From NCBI GenBank assembly GCA_013365365.1, contig JABVXU010000010.1, positions 248,001 through 312,000 on the forward strand: a DNA stretch of 64,000 bases, given 5' to 3'. The position numbers were made by a program, and so were the translations under genes. Shown here in pieces: positions 25,401 through 35,309 of the stretch (position 1 is its first letter; each line of letters begins with the position of its first letter). The notes under the pieces are model-generated. The model was given only the letters and a program-made list of their open reading frames with translations, was not told where the DNA came from and did not search any database. This DNA is from Cruorifilaria tuberocauda. Its lineage: Eukaryota > Nematoda > Chromadorea > Rhabditida > Onchocercidae.

Positions 25401-27609
25401 GGTTAATAAAGAACCAAAAGACAAACCTCACAGCTTATCAATGTTATTTTCTGAATCAACATTCGATGCAGCAAATCCTAATAAAGAAACAGTAAATTTG
25501 GAATTATACCATTCAAATCAAGAAACTAAATGTAATTCTGTGCCAAATCAATTAAAACATCATCCAGAACTAGAATCCTCAGGCTGTTTTGCAAAAGGTG
25601 AACAACCTGTTAGTTTTATCCAGAAATCGCGAACAACCCATCAATTCGATAATTGGTCTAGTGAAAGTGATGATGAAGAAGATAATGTATATCACAAATT
25701 ATCAGAAGCCGAAGAAGAAAAAGAAACAGAGAGGAGTCCTGAATTTGTTGCTCCAAACTACACGGAAAAAGTCAAAGATTTTACAGAGATTTCTCACAAT
25801 ATGAATTTAAATTTGGATATACAATCTTTTATTCGTACAAAACAACTTAAAGTTAATACTAACGAGCCATGCTACAAACAATTACGGGAATCATCATTAC
25901 CATCGAATTTGAGTTCTACTTCCAACAAACTTACACCGGAAGAGTCTGTTAGTTTCTCATCTATAGATGATCTGAAGTGAAAGTGTCATTGAGTTCATTT
26001 TGTACTTCAATGTAATTAAATTAAGAATTCCAATTTCTTATCAATTTATAATACAAATTATAGATTATTATCTATTTTAACATTCCTTTGCATGGATGAT
26101 TAATATATATCACTTCGAGATAATGAATGGCAACATTATAAATGTAAAAACAAATTTTACGTACGTATTGTTTGTTCTCTTTTTATTTCATAGCAATAAA
26201 ACTTTGTAACAGTATGTTAGACTAGTTTTTTAAGAGAGTAATTATAGCTGCGAATTTAGTACTTGCTCCTACAAAAGCATTTTATTGATGAAAGCAAGAA
26301 ATATTTTCTGGGCTTTACAAAGTGATCATTTATCAGATTATTGTGTAAAAATGAGAATTTGCAATTTTAACAAGGAATTTAGTGTTTCCCAAAAAATTTA
26401 TTGGATCTCTAGTAGAAACTTTACAAATACCCATAAATTTCATGACCAGTCCTTAAATCCTGATTTCATGTCGCATATATAATACATAAGAGGAAATCGT
26501 CTCCTCTCTTTCAGAAATGATTATGAAATTAGGGTGAAATTCCAAAAAAGATGATGCAAATTTCATAAATAGAATATAAACCACATTCCGTAAAACATGA
26601 CCAAATAAACATGAAATCTGTTTTCGATTCTATTGACACTCGACAGGTATTCCTTATATTCCAGCCGTTTATTCACTTTTTTACTGTCGTTAATGCAATT
26701 AACATCCCTATTATTAATGTCAAAAATAACATGAATCAGAAATAATATGTGCCACCAATAAAAACATTTTCGTAATATCTTCGTGCATTTGTTTCATGGC
26801 GAAAAATTAAAGTAAAATCCTCAATAAGAGAAAAATATAGAGTAAGATTTAAATTCACCAAATAAACTCAAAATTTGCTAAAGGAATTCTGAAAAACTCT
26901 ACAAACAGTAATGCCGAAAGCAAAACCGCTAATATGTGCTGAATAGCACATACAATTTATTACTAAATAATCTTAGCTAACGAAAAAGTTATACTAAACC
27001 AGCACATTAAGTATGCGAAAAGCTGTTAAATAATCATATTAAATGATATAAAAAATGACGCCTTAAGATTTTCAACGCATTAAAATTTCATATAATTTGA
27101 CAAAGTGCAAGCGGATAACCGGTAACACCTACGAATAACTTTAGCATATTAATAATTCTATATGTTTATTTCTTTTAAAAGAAAAAAAAAAACTAACCCA
27201 CAAATCCGATTCGTGCATCACCTGTTTTAGCAACATCAAAACCTTCGCCTGAACCACCACTTCCACTTTTTGGTGTTATCAGTTCCCGTCGTAATTTCGC
27301 TACACGTGCTTTTAGCATACCCAAATGGCCCATAGTAGCTTTATTTTTTTGTGTACGAGCCATCTGAAACAGAAATAAGTAATTCACAAATTCCTCTTTT
27401 TATTTCACAATATTTATTTTATCGCAGTGATCTGTTTCAAATATGAATCACTCACAAAAATTTTGGAAATATCTTTGACGAATATAAGTCTTCATACAAC
27501 TAATAAAGAAAATTCATGAGTCAGATTTACTCAAAACTTCTCTCGTTGTATGTTCAGATTTAATCATTACTTCGGCCTCAATTTCCGCAATTTTCGCCAA
27601 AATCGACAT
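16494..27609 (-). CDS. drg-1: Developmentally regulated GTP-binding protein 1 (9 exons, 374 aa)
   Basis: Exons 27571-27609, 27198-27363, 18097-18297, 17821-17990, 17485-17615, 17275-17329, 17090-17202, 16784-16906 and 16494-16620 encode a full-length DRG1 (human 367 aa). DRG1 is an OBG-family GTPase that, with its partner DFRP1, acts on stalled ribosomes and microtubules. The N-terminal helical segment ([10 protein letters not shown]) is followed by the P loop GFPSVGKS (69-76), DLPG (G3, 115-118), NKID (G4, 246-249) and SAH (G5, 269-271). The C-terminal TGS domain runs to IVKK and is followed by an extra hydrophobic tail, LFFSLLSFF. Intron 2 (18298-27197) is 8.9 kb, against 70-400 bp for the others, and contains a plus-strand gene at 20169-25980. 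A TTTCAG lies 5' of the ATG, so trans-splicing is possible. Confidence 0.95.
18298..20168. other. DRG1 intron 2, part without a recognised gene
   Basis: No exon could be supported here. 19420-19900 is purine-rich on the plus strand, with GAGA-type simple sequence. The short open frames on both strands have skewed composition and no splice context. Confidence 0.5.
20169..25980 (+). CDS. Single-pass membrane protein of unknown family, nested in the DRG1 intron (4 exons, 709 aa)
   Basis: Exons 20169-20507, 21826-21999, 22346-22683 and 24702-25980 join in phase. I do not recognise the family. The N-terminus is a signal peptide ([16 protein letters not shown]), followed by a Thr/Pro-rich stretch (about 50-75) likely to be O-glycosylated. 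Then comes an ectodomain with a few Cys residues ([11 protein letters not shown] near 84) and one hydrophobic helix at about 258-281 ([18 protein letters not shown]), followed by basic residues ([11 protein letters not shown]), which fits type I topology. The cytoplasmic tail of about 425 residues is one exon, rich in Asn, Gln, Glu, Ser and Lys, and looks disordered. The gene lies entirely within intron 2 of DRG1 on the opposite strand. A 29-bp tandem duplication at 22669-22724 doubles the donor of exon 3; only the first donor keeps the frame. AATAAA follows at 26195. Confidence 0.78.
22669..22724 (+). repeat. 29-bp tandem duplication containing a splice donor
   Basis: The segment CATTCGAGTGTGCAGGTTAG and the 7 bases after it occur twice with a period of 29 bp (starts at 22669 and 22698), identical over 27 bases. 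The unit covers the last 15 bases of exon 3 of the nested gene plus its GT donor. Use of the second donor would add 29 bases and shift the frame. Confidence 0.9.
25981..27197. other. 3' flank of the nested gene, remainder of DRG1 intron 2
   Basis: AT-rich sequence with a polyadenylation signal (AATAAA, 26195-26200) 215 bp beyond the nested gene's stop. I see no other gene; the short open frame at 26285-26482 has no splice or start context. Confidence 0.5.
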
Positions 27610-28355
27610 CCTGGTTGAAGATGGTTACTCAATTGATAACGATTTCCTGAAATATATTGGAACTTACAAATGAGAAGCCAAATAAAACATTATATATAGT
27701 CTGCAACTTGGCCTTCAAACTTACCGCTAGCACTTCATTCCTTCCCAAAAATGCTTTTTCTACATTTTTAAAAAAATATAATTTGTCCTACTAAAAATTT
27801 TTTTCCACCAAAATATCACTTGCGAATACGAAGCAATACCATAAACCGGAGAAAAGAAAGTACCAAAAATTTATCATTGTATCCAAATGATAATGTACCA
27901 AAAAAGAGAAACAATTCGGAGCTTATTATACACCCAATTTGATTCTCTATATTTGAATTTCAGTAGACCTGATAAGGTTGCGGCTTAAAGAATGAATTAA
28001 TTTAAAATTTTAACATTAAAAAACGTCTTTTTTAAAAAAAAACATTTTTTTAACATTAAAAAAATTAATTTAAAATGTATATGTTCTCAAAACTTTCTTT
28101 CGAAAATCAGATGTATTTCATACATGCGTAGAACATTCGAGAATAATAAAAAATAGTTTTTGGTAAAAACTTTACACGAACAACGACCAAAATGTATTAA
28201 ATAACACTAGAAAAACATGTACACACGGCGGAAAATAATCTCTCAGATTGTGCGATCACAAAAATAATTTAAAAACTAAAAATAAAATAGAAGTAAGCGA
28301 TCATGTAAAAATGATAAATTTCCAGAGAAACGATATGATTTGCCGAATCACATGC
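27610..28355. other. Intergenic region upstream of DRG1
   Basis: AT-rich, with runs of A and T around 28000-28070 and no supported exon. A TTTCAG about 35 bp 5' of the DRG1 ATG may be its trans-splice acceptor. The promoter presumably lies here, unless DRG1 is co-transcribed with the small gene at 28356-28839. Confidence 0.4.
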
Positions 28356-28839
28356 TCACTTGATTATTCTACTGAATTCATGTGCAAATCCAATCCCAAC
28401 CAAGAACCAAATTACAGAAATGAGTGCCTGAAATTTTTTGAACAGCAGTACTTACAAAGTTCATGATTTGAAAAAAATTATACAAATTTGAACATTTAAG
28501 CATTCTTTAAATATTCTAAGCGTAGAATCTGGATACTCCTAATAAACTATATTCTCAAATCTCATCATTCACAAATTAGAATAACAAGATAATTAGAAAA
28601 AGATGAGAATAATCAAATGAAGACAATAAATTTATTTATTCTCATTATAAACATTATCTACTTGAATCGAATATAATCTATTGATGACAAAAATTTAAAA
28701 TTATACCAAGTTCCAAAACAATCGGAATTAATATAAAACGTAAAGCATCATTTCTGGTTTCTAATTGAGCTCGTCGGCGTTCTTGCACTTGTTGTGCAGC
28801 TGCGTCGGCGTTGGCTTCGAATCCACGTGGTACAATCAT
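28356..28839 (-). CDS. Candidate small membrane protein (2 exons, 63 aa)
   Basis: Exon 28720-28839 starts MIVPRGFEAN and has an Ala/Gln/Arg-rich amphipathic stretch (QERRRAQLETR). Joined in phase 0 to 28356-28427 (ALISVIWFLVGIGFAHEF), it gives one hydrophobic helix spanning the junction, then a short basic end and TGA. A TTTTTTTAG acceptor stands 24 bases before the ATG, as for a trans-spliced gene. The donor (ATT|GTTTTG) is weak; a stronger one (CTTG|GTATAA) lies 10 bases on but gives the wrong phase. I do not recognise the family; small organellar or ER membrane subunits have this size. It lies 750 bp upstream of DRG1 on the same strand. Confidence 0.42.
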
Positions 28840-29554
28840 TTCTGGTTACCTTCGTTGTCAAATGCTAAAAAAATGTAAAAATAGGAATTTGTTATAATAA
28901 GAAGTAAATATTTAATCGTTGAAGAACTTTAGTGCTCAGATATACCGTACTTTTCCCCATTCAAATTTAGATTTTTGATTAAAGAAGTTACTTTAAAAGT
29001 AAAACCTTCCGTACTCAAGTTCAAATAGCGGAAATGTAAACTTTGACTGGGAAATAAGTCTTTGTAGAACTGTTTGAAATAAAAAGGCATATAACAAATC
29101 TCGAGCAGTATCAATTAATCAACTACTACCAGTCTTATTAAACAAGTAACTAAACGGAATGAGTGTGAAGGTTCGATCTTATGCAATATAGCAAATGAAT
29201 GATGAAATTCCTAATGAAATACGAAGAAATTCTAGCATTTTGAATAGTACACCTTTCCATTAATGATAACTATACCATGCTACATTTAAATTAAATTCAG
29301 CTAAATTATATCATATATTACCAGACTGAAGGATTTTTCAAATTAATTCCAACAATATGCGAAACATCCCGAGGCCTTACGCTTTCTATCCTTACGATAT
29401 TCGATAAGCAATTTATAAAACAGTAAGTAAGATATGATAAGAGGCAATCACGATCTCAATTATCACTACAGAGAAATAAGTAAAGTATAGAACTTTATTC
29501 ATAAACAATCAAAAATATATTATTTTTTAAATTCTTTGAATCTTTTCCAACTCA
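28840..29554. other. Intergenic gap
   Basis: About 715 AT-rich bases between the small membrane-protein candidate and the 3' end of the methyltransferase gene. I see no supported gene or repeat. Confidence 0.5.
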
Positions 29555-31958
29555 TTATAAGAGTGTTAATGCATTTTGAAGAGACTTCTGAATCTCAGCA
29601 TTCCTGTCCCTGAAACATTACATCAAAATAATTCATAAACGTGATAATGTTAAGTAATTAAAACAAAAATTGATAAAACATCAAAATCATAATAAAAGCT
29701 TATTATTCTAAGACTCCAAGAACAGGAAACATTCAATCTATTAGTAAGATTATTTAGTAAATTAACAAACCATTTTTCTGCTTTTTTTACTCCTTTAACA
29801 TAAGTTCATGAAATATTGTAGGACACTGAACGGTACCCGTGAAAGGGAACAGTGACTGATCCTCTACATTTCCACTGGCAAATTTAAAGATACTATTCTC
29901 GTAAGTAAAACAATTTTTCACCAAAAGTCCGTTTTTGGCTGAAAATTGTGGAATATGAAAACATCTAAATGATTCAAATCATGAAAAAAAATCATCGATA
30001 GCTTATTTGAGTAAATAAAATAATATGGCCCGAATAGAAGGAAAGTAGCGTTCTTCAAAAATCTATCTGCAGTTGTTGCGTCCGCGTGCTCGCTATTATC
30101 GGACGAAAATGAGTTATATGACTATTATTAGCTTGAATACTACCAGTGCAAATTATGAATTTATCCATAGTTTCCTGATTTCTTATTGTATTTGCTAGCA
30201 GACAACGTGGGCCAGCCTTGATTTCTCTTGTAAATGCAACAAGAAGTTTTCTGATGGCACAAACAAGTAGTTTTATCGCCATTATATCGTAAACAACATC
30301 TAAAAAGCCGACTTTATTTCAATATTAGATTGAGTAATTGTGAATGAAAAATTATGAATGTGCATCTAATAAAGGCCGAAATCTTTTCTTAAAAACTTTC
30401 GTTAATTGAATTCTGGACCTGCCGCAAAGATAACATCTGGTGCAACAGGAATATTTTCCAAATTCATGGTTCCCCATTCAAGAAATATGACGTTCAATAC
30501 ATCAAAATTCTGAAAAAAGATGCTTTATAAACCGTCTAATTTTTTGTATGGATGATCTAACATTTACCACTGATGTAACATCTCAAATTACTAATGATCA
30601 TTAGTTGAAGATAGTCGTGAAGATATTAGTTGAAGATCCTATGCTGTTTCTATTTCCAAAAAAAATTTCCATATCTATGTCAGCTACAGTGTTTGGCAGA
30701 GTTAAAAGGATAGAGAGAAGTGAAGATCATAATTCAAAATAGTAATACTTCACTACTATTTCAAGACTTTCACTTTCAATAATTCAACATACCTCTGAAA
30801 AATTTAACCGAATGTTATCGTGGATTATATTCAGTACATCAACATTCCCGTCAGAAAGTGTGACGCTTTTGGCAAAACCAGAAGCAGCAAGTGCAATACC
30901 AAGCAGTCCGCAACCGGCACCTAATTCTAAAATATTATTTCCATTGATATAATCATGACCATACTTCAACAAATAATTCGCAAGATCACAAGATGCCTGC
31001 AAACATGAAACGAAACAAGTTAGAACCAATGTAGCTTATAATATATTTTCCCACAGTTTGTTACTCCGTCTTTATTTTTTAGTTATCTTTTTCGTTTCAT
31101 TGTTTTTTCCTCTCTGATGATAATTATCATTCGCTTTACAGATCTGCCAGATGTGACCTATTAATGAGAAAAATTTTTAAAGAAACACAAAATACCTGCC
31201 AACAAGAGAGACCAGTTGTTCCCTCTGATAACTGGTAGCGGTTTTCTTGCACAATGATATATTTTGAAAATAATTCGTCGAAATAGATTCTATCTGCATA
31301 TACTGCATTGTCCATCATAGAATTCGTCAAGCAACTGTACAGCTGCCAGTCAATTTCAACGTGTCGCATTTCCAACTAATATGGAAGAACTTTTTTACCC
31401 ACTTTGAATTTTCGGCAAATCTATATTAAAAAAGTTTCAATATGAAATGGCGTAATAAGTGGACTAGGAAAACTTCAGAATGAAAAGCTATATACTTGTT
31501 CGATAATGTATTTCAGAGCACGACGATGTGACATTCGAAAGTGACATTTTCTGATGCAAGATGATACCGTACAAAGTATATCGCCAAGAAATTGCTGTTG
31601 TGATAAGTCCAAACATAATAACACTATCTTATCCAGCAATTTGTAGCTAACGGTAGCGCAGGCAAAGTATTTTCGAACAAATTGCGCGACTTCCTAAAAT
31701 TATTATTATCAAATTTGTTAATCATTCCAACAGTAACACGAATAATGAAACTATACCTTACCAATTGTCCGGAAACCACTGAAAGAAAAGGAAGCTGACA
31801 AGAATGACCTTTATGAAAGATTACACGATTTCCATCATCCATGAAATTTTGATTTCTCTGAAAGTAGTAGAGCCATAAGAAAGCGGTTAACCTCAAAGAC
31901 ATAAAAATTATCCTACTGGTGAAGTTGAGATGAAACAGAGATTGTGTAGTGGTTTCAT
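29555..31958 (-). CDS. EEF2KMT: eEF2 lysine methyltransferase, FAM86 family (9 exons, about 389 aa)
   Basis: The enzyme transfers methyl groups from S-adenosylmethionine to a lysine of elongation factor 2 in the cytosol. Exons: 31917-31958, 31762-31857, 31496-31693, 31196-31375, 30793-30996, 30419-30509, 30144-30299, 29791-29938, 29555-29609. The family-typical EGTTGLSCWQ precedes SAM-binding motif I, LELGAGCGLLG (about 195-205), then LSDGN and DVVYD (about 271-275). A C-terminal FPF element matches LFPY in human FAM86A. The open frame runs on past the 30144 donor to a stop at 30055, but the downstream exons restore the family C-terminus, so that is intronic. The first two exons (before EVAQFVRKYF) have no counterpart I recall in human FAM86. 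The start is therefore uncertain and could lie at MDDGNRV in exon 2. It diverges from the centrin-like gene, 435 bp away. Confidence 0.85.
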
Positions 31959-32393
31959 CCCAAAAGACACGGCAAAGGATCATCGTTTCATCACTTTGAT
32001 GAAATATGTCCGGTGGGAAGTCAGGAAGAGGAAATGGAAATTTCGGGAATTTCATGAAATTTGATAGAAGTTTTAAATGTCGGTGGATGAAGTCACTTCC
32101 TTTTCATTCTTTATTCTATTTTCCTATGAATTTGAAGCAAAAATTTTTGAGTTTAATATAGTTTTGTTTGCTTAACGTCGATCAAAACAAAATTTCATTT
32201 CATTTTATTTGATTATAATTCTTTGCGTCTTTTGTAAATTGACTAATTTTAGATACTTACACGATAAACTAGTAAAGGAGACGTGCTTAATTATATATCA
32301 ATAGGTTGAAGGTAATAGATATCTTCGTGTCTTTACTTGATAAATTAATTTATATTTAACATTTGCGAAGGGAAACAATTAGTTGCTGTAGTT
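31959..32393. promoter_or_regulatory. Shared 5' region between EEF2KMT and the centrin-like gene
   Basis: 435 bp between two divergently transcribed start codons, so it should hold both promoters. I see no recognisable element. Confidence 0.4.
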
Positions 32394-33829
32394 ATGGCTA
32401 AGGCAGTTGGTTTTCAATTTACTGAAGCATCTCAACAAACGATCAGTGAATATTCACGACGAGAATTGCAGGAAGCATTTTCAAAATGCGATCCGGAAGG
32501 TACTGGAGCGACATCTATCAAAAATCTCAAGGTTAACTTTTTTTACGGATGCTGCGTATGGGCCATGGATTTCTTGAAAAGAGGAGTAATTCTTTTGGTA
32601 ATGGAAGTGTTTTGATCGGGTTTCAATGATATTCCGACATAATAATGAAAATGACCAGAAAATCGTTTCATTTCAGACAATTCTTCGATCACTTGGTTTC
32701 GAACCACGAAATGATGAAATACAACTTTTGGCAGCAAAATTTGAAGAAAATGGAAAACAAAAAGGCATTTCATTTTTGTTTCAGTAAATTATGGTATAGG
32801 ATTAAAATTTAAAAAATGTGGTTTTAAAAAATTTTGTTTCAGTAAAATATCGTGTAGGGTTGAAATTTAAAAGATACGGCTTTAAAAGATATGGGAAAAC
32901 TTTTTAAGACATCAAAATATTTATTGTTTCGGATTAGACAATAGAAAAGGAAAAGAAATGTCTTGTTTTTTCTGAGTGCGGATGATAAAGCATTTCTATT
33001 CCTCATCTGTCCCCTGGTTCGGAACAGTATAATATTTTAATGTCTTAGAAAATTCTTTTTCATATTTGTTGAATTTGCAGCATTTATTTTCTTATTTCAG
33101 ATAAAGTCACATTTAAAGAGCTGAGTGATTTGTTGAGCGAAAAGTTAGATGAGCGTAATGGGGTCAAAGAAATGCATGCTGCTTTTGAATTGTTTGATTC
33201 TGATTGCAAAGGATATATCACAGTTGATGATTTGCGAAGAGTTGCTAAAGAATTAGGTGAAACAATTGCAGAAGAGCAACTAAAAGTAAGTTAGCTAAAT
33301 GTTATAATTAATTAGTTATCTGAGTTTTTTCTGATGACAATATTTTAGAATGTCTTTAGAAACTAGTATTTTTTTTGATGTTACAAACAAAGCATACGTC
33401 TACTTTTTGAAAAGTTCACTTCCTGTAGAATTCAAGTTATACTTCAAATTGTTCGGCAATCAATGCTACTTATGCTTAGCTTTCATTAAGTAACTTTGCT
33501 AATACAGTTGTTATGTAAGTAATTGGCGTTCTAATACCAAAGAATGAGATATTGTTGATTGATCTTCATACTCCTAAACAATTAATTGAACACTAAATGT
33601 TGACACCTCGATGTTATTGTCATACTTTAACGATCGTGTAATAATTTCATACAATTTTTTTATAAGCTGGTGTTATTAGTTGGATTTCTCAATGTTCATT
33701 TGCAACCGTTTCCCCAAGTTTTAATTTCATATTTTATAGGAAATGATTTTGGAAGCTGATACCCATGGCAGTGGTAATGTTTGCGAAGATGATTTTTATG
33801 CTATAATGAAGAAAACTGCACTCTATTAA
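32394..33829 (+). CDS. Centrin/caltractin-like EF-hand protein (4 exons, 166 aa)
   Basis: Exons 32394-32531, 32677-32764, 33101-33285 and 33740-33829 give a protein of centrin length with four EF-hand units. Centrins are Ca-binding proteins of centrioles and basal bodies. The segment TILRSLGFEPRNDEI aligns with the centrin hallmark ALGFEP. The loops are degenerate: EF1 starts DPEGTGATS and ends in Asn, EF2 lacks an acidic first residue, and EF3 (DSDCKGYITVDD, about 108-119) and EF4 (DTHGSGNVCEDD, about 144-155) have Asp rather than Glu at position 12. Calcium affinity is probably low. Exon 2 has no usable GT donor before an in-frame TAA; phase 1 is met only by a GC donor (AAAG|GCATTT, 32765). 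A 58-bp imperfect tandem duplication begins just inside that intron. Confidence 0.82.
32774..32888 (+). repeat. 58-bp imperfect tandem duplication in centrin-like intron 2
   Basis: Two copies (32774-32831 and 32832-32888) both begin TTTTGTTTCAGTAAA and align throughout at roughly 80 percent by eye. Each carries an acceptor-like TTTCAG. It lies within 10 bp of the proposed GC donor. Confidence 0.75.
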
Positions 33830-34677
33830 TGAGAATTTAGCTTTTACCATTTACTATTTCAAAAAATATAAATATGATGTTTTCTGTCATCGTTATGCTT
33901 TGTCTCGCACTTATTATCCATAATTGCACTTATTAACTTTATCCATTCAAACGCTTAACGTGTTAGCTTTATTGTTCGGGCAAATATTTAAAATAACAGC
34001 TCAGCTGGCTTTTTTGAATCTGTTTTATTCCCTCTCGCTTTTGATATTTCAAAACTTCCGAAGCTTTTCTAGTATTCTCAAAATTGTTTCTAATTTTTGC
34101 TATTCATAGTGTATATATTATTTCTTCTAACGATTTTCCTTTATCAAATTTTTTTATTTTTAAATATCTGATTTTATTCTTTCCGCTCAAAATAAAAATT
34201 CTTGCTTGGAAAAATTTTATTCACCTAAACTGAAATTATTGAAACAAGTCAGAAAAATGGAAACTATTTTCAACAGATCCCTGAGATTTTTTGTCATTTT
34301 GAGTAGTAAATTATTCCAAAAAAAGCTTAGGATGGCTATTTTAGACTGCTAATTTAATAAATCATTCTAGCATGATACATTTTCCCATTCAGATTGAAAT
34401 TAGTGGAATGCTTGGAGCTGCTGTACCAAATTTGTCTGAATCGTGATGCAGTTTTTTGCAGCTATTCGCATAAAAAATGATGAATTCAATTCAAAAATCC
34501 TCTAGTTACTCAGGTGAGATGTCTCTTCATTGGACAAATCTAAACTAGTAGTAACTTATAATTGAAATCAAATAACTTGAATTTTTTTTGAAGATGCGTT
34601 TTTCCTTTGTTCGTTGGTTTTGTTTATATCGATTAAACATGGAAAAATGGTTCACGTCCCATTAGATGAGACATCGA
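33830..34677. other. Intergenic gap
   Basis: 3' flank of the centrin-like gene and AT-rich spacer before the tRNA. No supported feature. Confidence 0.5.
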
Positions 34678-34749
34678 GGTCTTGGCCGGGATCGAACCGG
34701 CGACCTTCTGCGTGTGAAGCAGACGTGATAACCACTACACCACAAGACC
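34678..34749 (-). tRNA. tRNA-Val (anticodon CAC)
   Basis: The minus strand folds into a standard 72-nt cloverleaf: acceptor stem GGTCTTG paired with CAAGACC, a D arm, a 5-bp anticodon stem TCTGC/GCAGA with loop TTCACAC, and a T arm GCCGG/CCGGC with loop TTCGATC. The anticodon CAC reads GTG (valine). The internal B box GGTTCGATCCC is intact. No intron and no encoded CCA, as usual for eukaryotes. Confidence 0.95.
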
Positions 34750-35309
34750 GCCAATTGTCGACTTTTATTTCATGAATTTGTAGAAATACGAAATTTCGTT
34801 GATGATATGGTATTGTCTCATTGGGTGTTGCTGATAAGTGCTAAACCAAGTAGGGAAATGTGTGATGTTATCTTCAGATGGCAGCAATTAGCATCAGTTA
34901 GTATCTTGGAAAACATTGTCGTTTTCACATTTGCTAACAATATGGTCTTGCTTCTGTCCTGCAGAATCTATCTGTGTCAACACAGGATATCAAACTATTC
35001 GGATTATAAGCTTTTCGAGGAAAAGTTTTTCCAGAAGCCAATTTTATTGATTGATAATATGTGTATATTTATATACTGTGCATATATAGCGAATAATGCA
35101 GATAATCAAAAAAGATTCCCCGCTTTTTGCATCATTTGTTCATGGTTTCTTCTTACCTGAAATTTCAATAACTCACTATAAATGGAAAATTATTTTAAAA
35201 AATTTTTAAAGTTTGCCAAGATCAAATAATAATAATTTCGTATGTTCGGAATAGATTTGATGAACAGCATATCATAAAGGCTCATTAGTAAAAACTTAGT
35301 GGCAAGTTA
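34750..35309. other. Intergenic gap
   Basis: 560 bp between the tRNA and the 3' end of the proline-rich gene. The open frame at 34807-35160 (plus) is rich in Cys, Leu and Ile without motif or splice context; I do not support it as a gene. Confidence 0.4.

Noticed and set aside
28248..28466. Plus-strand frame with several Cys (72 codons)
   Set aside because: The Cys spacing fits no twin CX9C family, and the minus strand here forms the membrane-helix exon.
30055..30143. Apparent C-terminus of the methyltransferase ending at a TGA at 30055
   Set aside because: Splicing at 30144 to the exons at 29791 and 29555 restores the family C-terminus with correct phases, so this piece is intronic.
31762..32055. 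A single first exon of the methyltransferase starting at 32055
   Set aside because: It is open, but the middle reads like a translated 59-bp intron (GTAGGA...TTTCAG) and the start has no family support. I preferred the spliced start at 31958, with low certainty.
32543..32773. Minus-strand frame over centrin-like exon 2
   Set aside because: Antisense to a clear EF-hand exon and covering intron sequence.
34807..35160. Plus-strand frame of 117 codons near the tRNA
   Set aside because: Composition typical of translated AT-rich spacer; no domain, acceptor or donor in phase.
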